Shown piece by piece: positions 1 through 8,757 of a stretch of DNA of 15,248 nucleotides. The notes under the pieces are model-generated. The model saw nothing but the letters and a program-made list of their open reading frames with translations. It searched no databases and was not told the origin of the DNA. The stretch is from Dunaliella salina (Eukaryota > Chlorophyta > Chlorophyceae > Chlamydomonadales > Dunaliellaceae), in assembly GCA_002284615.2 (NCBI GenBank), contig MU069577.1, forward strand, positions 160,292 to 175,539. The letters are read 5' to 3'. The position numbers were made by a program, and so were the translations under genes. Position 1 is the first letter of the stretch, and each line of letters opens with the position of its first letter.

Positions 1-372
1 GTGTGTGCTCATACATGCACCATGGTTTTGGAGAGGGGTCCAAGGGTTTGTGGGTGGGTGTGACGATGGGCAAGGGGTGAAGATGGGGTGCAGCTGCAGG
101 AACCTTGTGTTGGAAAATGCTGCACCGTCTTGGCAGATGCTGCTGCACTGAAAGTGTGCAAAGCTTTGACACCTGTAGTGCAGACGGAAACAAATTCTCT
201 CATTATACTAAGTGTACGCCTTGTCTGTCCACACATTAAACAGACAACTGTCCAGACTCAGGACTTCAAATTCATCATTGGTACGTGTGATCATTGAGAA
301 TTCATTAGAGATTGAGACCAGGAGGGTAGCAAAAGTTTTTCCAGGGACAACACGCAGTAGCATACAGGAATT
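1..372. other. Unassigned sequence, no gene seen
   Basis: I see no conserved protein motif, convincing splice-bounded exon or RNA gene here. The open frames on both strands are short and overlap each other. The first bases are a short GT run, so the window may start just inside another (GT)n tract. Confidence 0.5.
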
Positions 373-1707
373 AAAACTGTTGGACGGCACGTGTTGATCC
401 CCTTGAAAATTATGTATTCGGAATCCTGAAATCAAGAGCTATCGATTGGTATATGTATGGGCCCAATCGGAGGAGGTGGGGGGAGGGGGTGGTTGTGGGG
501 GGGGTCAACTTTTTGGGGCCCCCGCCCTCCAGAACTTTTCTGAGCCAGAATTTCAAATATATCTCCGGATTCCTGAGCTCAAGAACCGTCGATTGGCACC
601 CTCTTTGAGCAAATTGGGTAAAAGGTGGGTCCATGTGCATGAATCAAAGTCAATGCCACATGTGCATGGGTGTGGGCTGCAGGGTGTGTGGAGGCAAACA
701 TGCAGTTACCAAATTCAAACTTCCAGGATTGTGACTATGTTTATCTAATGTGTTCTTGCACGGTGAAGTCCTGACTTATGGGCACTTGGTGGACTTGCAT
801 GGCAGTTTTGGGTGCCTAGAAGGGCAGGCTTGCATGGGCGTCCGCTCCTTACTTTTTGCCCCATAACTCTGCTCCAATTCAATCATTTTTTCTGCTAAGC
901 ATGCAGGTGGAAGCAAAATTAAAATAGGAACAGATTGGTACGCTTATTGTCTGGACTGGGGCACTGGAAGGGGGGTTTTGGGGGTGGTGGGTGGGTCAGA
1001 AGGGTGCAGACCAAAATTTACATTTGCCTTCCGGCAGAATTTTTTTTTCATGCTCCTGACAGCACGTGTAAATTTTGGGCTGGACCACCCTGTCCCCTCC
1101 CCCCCCCCAAAAAACCCTTCCAGTGCCCAATCCGGACAACAAGGGTGCCAATCCTTTCAAATAGCTATCAACCTGCATACTTAGTGCAATGAAACATTGA
1201 TACGCAGCAGGGTTATGGGGCAAAAACTGAGGAGTGGACGCCCATGTGTACCTGCCCTACCAGGCACCCAGAACTGGCACATAAGTCCACGAATTGCCCT
1301 CCTGATTTCAGCAAGCAAGGACACATCATACATTGTCAATATGCTGGGAGTTTGGATTGATTTACCGCGTGTTTGACTCCACACCCCTTGCTGCTCAGAC
1401 CCCCGCGCGCTTGGCACTGACTCCCAGCCATGCACGCAGACCCTCCCTTTTCCTCAATTTGCACAAAGAGGGTGCCAATCAACAGCTCTTGAGCTCAGGA
1501 ATACGACGATATGTTCAAAATTCTGTAGGAATGGCTCAGAAAAACTCCGGAGGGGGTCTCCAAAAAGTCTAGACCCCCCTGACCCCCCTCACTCCCCCCT
1601 CACCCCTCCAATTGGACTCATATGTATACCAATTGATAGCTTTTGAACTCAGGATTCCAAATATATAGTTCTTGATAGGATTGACACGTGCTGTCCAAAA
1701 GTTATTG
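373..1707. repeat. Large imperfect inverted repeat (foldback-like), about 660-bp arms
   Basis: The left arm (about 373-1020) is the reverse complement of the right arm (about 1069-1707), with the centre near 1040 and a loop of roughly 46 bp. Three pairings show this. Positions 810-843 pair with 1236-1269, about 28 of 34 bases by eye. The AAAATTTA at 1013-1020 pairs with 1069-1076. The tract around 377-390 (TTGGACGGCACGTG) pairs with 1685-1700. All share the same centre of symmetry. The arms differ by substitutions and small indels, so this is an old structure and not a fresh assembly duplication. G-rich tracts (470-520, 965-1000) face C-rich tracts (1085-1100, 1570-1615). An ATTAAAA heptamer lies on each side (370-376 and 1718-1724) and could be a target-site duplication, but it is AT-rich and may be chance. 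No transposase is visible, so a non-autonomous foldback/MITE-like element or a long-hairpin small-RNA locus are both possible. Confidence 0.85.
468..525 (+). other. G-run tract, potential G-quadruplex
   Basis: Four or more runs of at least three G lie close together between 478 and 520, separated by short loops (for example six G, one base, five G, seven bases, eight G). This fits the usual quadruplex pattern. The tract lies in the left arm of the inverted repeat and has a C-rich counterpart at about 1570-1615. Confidence 0.5.
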
Positions 1708-1724
1708 AGACTCAAAAATTAAAA

Positions 1725-2089
1725 TGCTGATTGACTCATGCCGATCAGGGAAGGCCAATGGTGCAAATTCAGTTGTAAGTTGTGAACTGCGGCTGGAAGA
1801 AGCTGAGGGAAGTCAGACGACAGGCTCAACCAAAAGCAGCAATTGCACGTAACTGTCTGCAGATGAGCTTGATGGGATGTCATCAGTAGTCCTTTAAGAG
1901 TGCAACATGCGTGCAGAATGTTTTCAACATGTGTGCATTATGAACATCCACTCATGGTGGCTTTGTGTCGCTTGATCCACATGGAAGGCAACGAGCACAA
2001 CCTAGGCAGTAGGTGCAACAGAAATACTTCCAAACAATGGCATCGGGTGGGAAGGGTTTGAGAGGCTCCCAAAGCATGTCCATAGACAT
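1725..2089. other. Unassigned sequence, no gene seen
   Basis: There is no recognisable protein, RNA gene or repeat structure. A + strand GTAAGT donor-like site occurs near 1776, but no credible exon precedes it. Confidence 0.4.
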
Positions 2090-2365
2090 GGGATTGGGTG
2101 GAAAGGACATATGTGACTTGGGATGATTAGGGATGGCTCGGAACTCGTTATAACTTGGGATAGCTTGTCTTGAAATAACTTGAAATGCTTAATACCACAG
2201 GATGACTCGGGTTGGCCCATAGCTCGGGATGACTTGGGATGGCTCGTAATTTGAGATCATTTGGGATGGCTGGGAACTAGAAATAAGTTGGGATGGCTCG
2301 TAACTTGAAATGACTTGGGATGGCTTGTAGCTAGGTTCGACTTGGGATGGGCATTAGCTTGGAAG
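2090..2365 (+). repeat. Degenerate short repeats built on CTTGGGATG
   Basis: Variants of a CTTGGGATG(G) core, often followed by CTCGTAACTTGAAATGA-like sequence, recur about ten times (near 2116, 2155, 2228, 2265, 2288, 2318, 2340 and elsewhere) with irregular spacing. This looks like an aged minisatellite. The open frames across it are repeat translation and I do not call them genes. Confidence 0.6.
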
Positions 2366-2422
2366 AGCTTTAGTAGCTCTGAAAGCGTCCATGCAACCGT
2401 GCACCTACAAACTAATATGCTC

Positions 2423-2553
2423 AGGAGAAGAGTGCGCTGCTGGACCGCCGCACATTCCTGAAGCTGGCGTCCACTGGCTGCGAGAACTTTGACCTCCATT
2501 GTTTGGTGATCGTATCTACTGATGATGGCAGTCCTCCAATCTCTTTCACGCGC
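2423..2553 (+). repeat. 131-bp tandem unit, copy 1
   Basis: This unit starts with AGGAGAAGAGTGCGCTGC and ends with TCTTTCACGCGC. The next two copies start exactly 131 bp apart (2554 and 2685). It carries the first 70 or so bases of the coding-like exon seen in full in copy 3, then a shortened middle, then a pyrimidine-rich acceptor-like tail. Because 131 is not a multiple of three, reading through the copies shifts frame. Confidence 0.9.
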
Positions 2554-2684
2554 AGGAGAAGAGTGCGCTGCTGGACCGGCACACATTCCTGAAACTGGCG
2601 TCCACTGGCTGCGAGAACTTTGACCTCCATTGTTTGGTGATCTTATCTACTGATGGTGGCAGTCCTCCAATCTCTTTCACGCGC
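2554..2684 (+). repeat. 131-bp tandem unit, copy 2
   Basis: Nearly identical to copy 1, with only a few substitutions. It ends with the pyrimidine-rich tract and CAG that form the apparent acceptor of the copy 3 exon. The near identity implies a recent duplication. Confidence 0.9.
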
Positions 2685-2686
2685 AG

Positions 2687-2821
2687 GAGAAGAGTGCGCT
2701 GCTGGACCGCCGCACATTCCTGAAACTGGCGTCCACTGGCTGCGAGCGCTTTGACCTCAACCGCAGTGCATGGGCCTTGGAAAGTGAACCCAAGCAAATT
2801 GGCGGCCTTATCTACTGGTGA
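2687..2821 (+). CDS. Candidate terminal exon of an unidentified + strand gene
   Basis: A strong acceptor context (CCAATCTCTTTCACGCGCAG) directly precedes GAGAAGAGTGCG. From there 44 codons run open to TGA at 2819-2821, starting EKSALLDRRTFLKLASTG and ending GGLIYW. Codons favour G or C in the third position more than the surroundings do, which supports coding. It occupies tandem copy 3, where the exon is intact; copies 1 and 2 lack about 33 bp of it. I do not recognise the protein, and the upstream exons are not identified. DRRTFLK resembles a twin-arginine motif, but no hydrophobic stretch follows, so I give that no weight. A weak alternative is splicing at the GTGATC at 2818. A TGTAA signal at 3059-3063 would suit this exon's 3' end. 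Confidence 0.4.
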   Translation, partial: EKSALLDRRTFLKLASTGCERFDLNRSAWALESEPKQIGGLIYW

Positions 2822-3512
<691 letters not shown>

Positions 3513-3515
<3 letters not shown>

Positions 3516-4930
3516 GCGTTCATGTCAAAATTGTTCTCTCATGTGATTTTGTATCTGTGTTTGAAAGGCCCGTCTGGTAGGGGTAGACGTAATTTGGATA
3601 GCCAAGCTCCTTATGCCATCGCACCATCTTTCCCATGACCCCATGACTCCATTATGTGCTTCGATTGATTGGTGCATCCCAACATGTTTTCCTGATGAAT
3701 GGTGTGTGTCTCTTCCTCATGACCGGGACGTGTTTTAAAAGTAGATACAGATAAAGAACATGACCAGGCCTCCTGCTTTTGTTTGATATGTTTTGCTCAG
3801 GAATGTAGAGAGGGCAGAGCATGAAGTGAGGCTCTTCCTATCACAGACCATGTGAGCTTGAAGGGGTTGCACGCACCGGAGATCACTGTTGTGATGTGTA
3901 AGCCTGCCATGTGCATTGCAGCAGCAATTCCCTCCTCGTAGCTTTTTAGCAAGGGTGTCCGGTGCAGTCTTTGACCGTTCACGAGCAGCTACATGGCTTT
4001 TAGGTAACATGGCAAGCTTTAAAGTCAGAATTTTGGGCCGTGCCTTGTTTCAGTTTATGCAAGTAATGTCCAGCCTTCTGGTCACTGTTCCAGTCACAGG
4101 GCATTCCCCTTCTGGTTTTGGCACTTTTTTTAGAACAGTCTAGACTGTTTTGCTTAGGCATGCTGCCTCATTTTTTCCTCCTTAACAATGACCCATTTTC
4201 TTCCTTTTAAGGATTTGTTTATTTTGAACTTTACCTGTTCAATGAGCGGTCACAGATGAAATGATGCCTCACAGTGTAAGCACACACAAGACGTGCATGA
4301 TCAGCATTTTCTCTCATCACAGACATCTGACTAGGTAAAAAGAGACCCTCGAACAATTTCCATTCATCATGCTGTACCTTCATGTTGTTCATGGTGGAGT
4401 AACTAAGAGAAGCATGAAGCATTTTTTCTTTCAAGTTTGTGCAAGCCAGAGGCGCTCACCCAGGATTCTCTCACTTCTGAGGTAAGGTTACATTGCTATA
4501 TCCGCCTACAAGGGCAGCTGAGCGGAAGCACAGAGGCCTGTAACCGGAGCAGTCTCAAAAAGAAAGCAGTGCTCAAACTTGTGTACAATTGTCAACTAAA
4601 TGTGGAAAAAAGGCTTGAGCTGAGTTTGGAAGTGTCAACTGTTGGAAGAGACATGCGCGTAGTCACTCTGCATGACATGAACATGCGAAATTACACAGAA
4701 GCCCCACCAAGTTGAAGTGTGGGATTTCAGAAAATATACTCTCATGTCACCACAAGATGCGCAAAAATAAAGAACAGCACAACTCTGAATGATAATCTGA
4801 GAGGCCATGACAGACATGTTGATGATGTACTTCATTCTTCAATTCTCAGCAGCCACTGTCATAGATGCATTGCGATGTTCAGAAAAAAATACCTGCAGCG
4901 TAGCCTGGCGCGTTCACATGTTAGCGTGAA
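3513..4930. other. Mostly unassigned sequence
   Basis: No conserved protein or RNA gene is recognised across about 1.4 kb. The only coding signal I would note is the small splice-bounded segment at 4436-4481. The remaining open frames are short and composition-neutral. Confidence 0.4.
4436..4481 (+). other. Possible small internal exon
   Basis: The segment is bounded by a pyrimidine-rich acceptor (GCATTTTTTCTTTCAAG) and a good donor (GAG followed by GTAAGG). It is 46 nt; one frame is open and reads LCKPEALTQDSLTSE, ending at a codon boundary. No partner exons could be placed, so chance splice signals remain likely. Confidence 0.22.
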
Positions 4931-4933
4931 GTA

Positions 4934-5391
4934 TCAAGTGCATTGCATTGCTTGAAGCTCTGTAAATAGTTGTCTCGAGACTCCAGACAACCTATCAGAT
5001 AACACGGAGTCCATCAGGCCCCAGACTAATCCCATACATCCCATCCTTGGATCCTGGGACCCATGTTGCTTTTCTTGCTTGCGCTGTCTTGTATGCTCAA
5101 GCGCGGCTCTCTTGGTCTGCAGTTTTTCCGTGCCTCTTGGCTTCTTCGGAGGTAATTGCATGCAAGTTTTGCGGTGCTGCTGCTCCGGCTGCTGAGGGAG
5201 GGTTGCGTTGGTGTTGGTGTGGATGAGGCTCGTGGCTGTGTTTGCGCTTGGTAGGAGCGGCTGGGGCTCCTCTTGCTGCAGCTGCTGCTGCTCCTGCTGC
5301 TGTCGCTCCTGCTGCTGCTACTTGTGTTAGTGGTGGGGCAGGCACAGCTGCTCTCACTCCTGTTGCTGATGCCCCGGCTGCTCTCACTCAT
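4934..5391 (-). pseudogene. Minus-strand Q/S/A-rich coding-like segment
   Basis: All three minus frames are partly open because of CAG/GCA-type repeats, giving alanine-, serine- or glutamine-rich readings. Two stretches look protein-like. One frame contains KRKHSHEPHPHQHQ near 5215-5255. Another, downstream, contains the basic PPKKPRGTEKLQTKRAALEH at about 5090-5160, which could be a nuclear-localisation-like helix. They lie in different frames, as expected if repeat-length changes shifted the frame. It follows the coiled-coil remnant at 5518-5942 on the same strand and may be the same gene's 3' part. I do not recognise a family. A repeat-rich non-coding tract is the main alternative. Confidence 0.3.
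5274..5320 (+). repeat. Imperfect (CTG)n / (CAG)n trinucleotide tract
   Basis: A CTG-rich triplet run with occasional CTC interruptions. On the minus strand it reads as CAG/GCA triplets. Similar shorter tracts lie at about 5765-5785 and 6047-6090. Length changes in these tracts explain the frame switches in the minus-strand coding-like sequence. Confidence 0.8.
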
Positions 5392-5517
5392 GTTGCTGCT
5401 GTATGGGTTGTTGGTGGGGCAAGCAAGGCGGGAGGTTGTGCTTCAGGCGGTGGAGGCTTGCTGATTACCTGCTAGAGCTGCTGCCCCAGTCATCCTGCAT
5501 TCAGGTGCTAGAAGAAC

Positions 5518-5942
5518 TCACCAGGGTTGGGAAGGCGGCCTGCAGGCAGGTGCTGGCGGAGGGGAACATTCCCCCTCTCCACGTTTGACCAGGACTTTTG
5601 TTCTCCTGGCTTGCACCACCAGTTCCTCCCCATACCCACACTGCTCCCGGCCTATGTGCTGCAGTTCAATGGCCAGGTTCACGAGCTCATTCTGCAGGCG
5701 CGTCCTCTTCAGGTCCAACACTGCCTGTGCTGCGTTGCTGCTGTCGCGGAACCCCACGTTGACGCCGCTGCTGCTGCCTCTGCTGTGCTGAACTGCACAG
5801 TGTATCGCTGCTTGCCCAGTGCGTTGTCCCGCATGCGCTCGATATGTTGGACGCTGCCCATTTCGCACTGTAGGAAGGTTTCCACCCCGGCTGGAGTTGC
5901 TTTGCAAGGCGGTGCCCCTAAGTACCTGAGGGCAGAAAACAC
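5518..5942 (-). pseudogene. Coiled-coil protein remnant, unknown family, one frame switch
   Basis: Two overlapping minus frames together look like one protein. Upstream (about 5942-5785), one frame contains VETFLQCEMGSVQHIERMRD and ALGKQRYTVQFSTAEA. Downstream (about 5780-5518), another contains VNVGFRDSSNAAQAVLDLKR and ELVNLAIELQHIGREQ. The latter is rich in L, E, Q, K and R at helical spacing and is probably a coiled coil. The switch falls in a GCAGCAGCAG run, as expected from repeat slippage or an unmodelled splice. A TTTTCTGCCCTCAG acceptor lies just upstream (near 5930), and the frame closes at a CTGGTGAGT that could also be a donor. So this may be a real exon in a live gene or a decayed transposon-borne gene. 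I cannot name the function. Confidence 0.35.
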
Positions 5943-5945
5943 ACG

Positions 5946-6137
5946 CTATAGAGGCTTTGCTGATGTTTCCTGTCGATGCTGCACCCTGCTGCCCAGTTTG
6001 GTGTCTGCTGCTTGCTGGACGAGCTGGTCAACGCCGTCCTGAGTTGCTCTGCTCCTACTGCTGCTGCTGTAACTGCTGCACCTGTTGCTGCGTCCGGAGC
6101 ACCAAATGATCATGAGTGAGGTTGCTGTAGCTGGCAC
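5946..6137 (-). other. Possible upstream part of the minus-strand coding-like sequence
   Basis: A minus frame over about 6035-5946 reads DGVDQLVQQAADTKLGSRV and stops before the acceptor-like tract near 5930. A neighbouring frame reads a Q-rich stretch from the CAG repeat at 6047-6090. It is plausible as the 5' continuation of the coiled-coil remnant, but frames change again and nothing identifies it. Confidence 0.22.
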
Positions 6138-6902
6138 ACTAGTCGCTCAGTCTCCATTCCTCCTTGTGTTGAGAAACACAGTGTAAGTCCCCTTCTGAAA
6201 CCCCCCTTTTTATTTCTTTAATTTTTTCTCACTAGTAAGCTGGGGGTCCACCCCAAGAACGCAGGTATGCTCTCCATGCTCCCTGCAAGAAACCCCACTT
6301 TTCCAGTGGGATTCAAGTATGGTAGATGGGTGCACATGGAGCTTTGCAGACCTACGCTGGCACTCCACTCCCGGTGTTCTCATTAGGCGAGATGAAGTGG
6401 GCAAAAACATAAGAGAGACAACAGGAAAGAAAGGATTCTCTTCATCAAAAGTGCAGACTGCAAGTTTACTCGCTGTCTTCAAGAGATAGAAAGTCATTTG
6501 CTTTAGAATTTCCTCATGGCCTTCTTTTAGTATGATTACAACCAAGGTAGTACTCAAGCCGCCTTGACGCTATCTTGCAAATCCCCTTGGAATAGAAGAG
6601 AAAAAAATAATTACGTAGGCAGAGAAACTGTAGACTAAAATTTGTTTAAACTGTGCCTTTGTGAGAAAGTGTGAACCTTGCCTGAAATCTTGAGCCTTTC
6701 CCTTTTTATTAATACCAAGGTATCAAGTACGCCTGTAAAGGAGTTCACCCCCCTCAACTGGTCCTCCTCGTCAGCTCAGCCCTGCCAGCCATGTAGGCCC
6801 CACAATGTAACAGAAACTCTCCCCCCTACCCCTACCATGCCAAGATAGAAATAATGAAAAACTAAGTAGGCAGAGGAACGCTCCCTACCCATGCCAACTT
6901 CA

Positions 6903-6953
6903 TTTTCCTCTTCTTCTTCTTTTCCATCAGTATCTTCTTCCTCCTCTTCCTCT
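6903..6953 (+). repeat. Polypyrimidine low-complexity tract
   Basis: A T/C-rich stretch of CTT and TCC triplets broken by CATCAGTAT. On the minus strand it is polypurine (GAA/GGA) and gives Lys/Glu-rich translations. I treat it as low-complexity DNA. Confidence 0.7.
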
Positions 6954-7167
6954 CATATATCATGATGGTCGTGAATCTTTTTCCGCACTTGCACAATGTT
7001 TCATCATGATGCACCAGTTATGGGGGCATGTGAGACATCGGCTTGTGAACTTGAAGGGGAAACTGTGGAAAGGATAAAAGGAAAAAAGCTTGGAGGACAG
7101 GTGGAGGCGGTATAGTGGCAGCATGCAGCTTTCTGCAATAAAAAACTTTTTGCAAAATGTGCCTTAC

Positions 7168-7243
7168 CCCTTTGAGATTGGTCAATCTGGTCCTGGCAGA
7201 TTCAAGATTGTTTTCTAATATGCTGCATTGTTCCACAAAACGT
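7168..7243 (-). other. Possible minus-strand coiled-coil exon
   Basis: Minus strand, bounded by an acceptor-like CACAAATTAG and a donor GTAAGG. One frame reads RFVEQCSILENNLESARTRL followed by TNLKG, a helical, heptad-like sequence. It is 76 nt long. No neighbouring exons were found and the acceptor lacks a strong pyrimidine tract, so confidence is low. Confidence 0.22.
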
Positions 7244-8757
7244 CTAATTTGTGTACCGCACGTACAAAATGTCATCCCACAAAAAATGTTGTTGAAAGGC
7301 GCCGGATAAGTGCGGACACCAGAAAACATGATTATTTTTGAGCGTGCGGGAAAGTGTGTAAAGAGAGAAATTATCTTTGTGAAATTCCTTGTGGAGAAAG
7401 AATGAAGGACAAGGAGTGCATTGGGGCCATTAGGAGTTTACTGCAAGCTCCTCTATTTCAGGGTGACTGGCGGCAGCAGCAGCTACATGTAGAGCCACTT
7501 CCAGGCTACTATTTGCTCTTTCCTGCAGCTGTGGCTTCGTAAGGGACTATGTGTCTTGTGCGTCTTCATGTGCAGGAGTGATGCTGCTACCCTGCCATTG
7601 CTCTGCAGCAGCTCCTCTGACAAGCAGCTTGTACGTGCAGTTGCACCTCAATTCATAAGCCTCAGGGCAGGGAAGTTGCTTCTGTGGGAATGCGCAGGAT
7701 TCCAAAAAATAATGTTGAGAGGGGTGCAAGATAAAGGCGGGAATCAAAGCATTGATCCAGCAGCATTCATCCCTTTGTTATGCTACGACTGCAACTTGTA
7801 ATAACCTGGTTTACATAATGAAGCGGATACCAATTCAAGTCCGCTGCTGCTGTGGCGTGCGTGGCGCAGGCTAGCAACACTGAAGTTAGTTCTTGGGAAT
7901 TGAGGTTTGGTGACTTGCTGATGCGCTTGCGGATAGCTGACAATTACCAGAGCCTGCTGTAATGCTGACTTAGGGAGAGGGAGGCAGAGAGAGACAGTCA
8001 AGTTCCTTACAAGATCATAAAGAAACAGCAATTGTCCAGGAAATACCAAATAGCGCGTGCCGCCCAAAGGGTGGTACCCCAATAGTTACTCACCGAGGAA
8101 ACAAGTCTGCTTCGAGCAATTTATACCCACATCAGGGCCATGTCTTCAATAACAACCAGAAACTGGAGTCTCAAACCACGTGTGTCACAGTCAACACGTT
8201 TGTATCGTTTCTCAGCATGCAACAACCATCAAAATTATAAGCAAAGTATTAAGTATTGTTCATTTAGCAAATAGCGAGCATATCTCTTCATAGCTGACTG
8301 GCTGGCTTGGACTGCATTGTCAGCTTGGAAGGGCTGGCATTCTTATCCCTAATCAACCATCATCATAGCCCGGCATAGAGACAAACTGAGTTGATGGCAG
8401 GTAGGGCTGGTGCCTTGTGTCTCATCAATCTCCTGCGAGCAAAGGTAATGCCAATCCGTAGTTGCATGCAACTGCATTTGCACTTGCTGCAAACAAAGGC
8501 ATAGTTGTCTTATTTTCCCCAACAACACAGTGTGCAACAACATTCAAGGTCTCTTTCACTGAAAGTTTCACTGCCCAAGGCATGCTCATAAGTAATCAAG
8601 TTTGTGTGCGTGCACAATCCCAGTCCTCTCTTCGCTCAATTAATCCTTGAACTAGCCGTGTGTCTTTGTGTGTCTATGCACAACCTTCTCAATGCACAAT
8701 CTCTACACTAAAGTTCCTGATGTGCATGCACTGCTGAAATGGTCTAAGCATTCTTAG

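Larger units (their letters stand above)
6138..8690. other. Long stretch without a recognised gene
   Basis: About 2.5 kb in which I recognise no protein family, tRNA or rRNA. Several splice-like sites occur: a + donor at 6182 (GTGTAAGTCC), + acceptors near 7459 and 7530, and a minus donor near 8088 (TCCTCG followed by GTGAGTAAC) with a TATAAAT about 30 bp upstream of it. They do not assemble into a credible gene model by eye. The frames at 6210-6557 (minus) and 7556-7801 (+) are open but show no family features. Confidence 0.4.

Noticed and set aside
370..1724. ATTAAAA pair as a proven target-site duplication
   Set aside because: Seven AT-rich bases can match by chance, and the terminal repeats do not align flush with both copies.
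2687..2725. DRRTFLK as a twin-arginine export signal
   Set aside because: No hydrophobic segment follows and the exon appears to be C-terminal.
5527..6042. 171-codon + strand open frame
   Set aside because: It lies antisense to the more protein-like minus frames, is Cys/Leu/Ala-rich from CTG repeats, and shows no motif.
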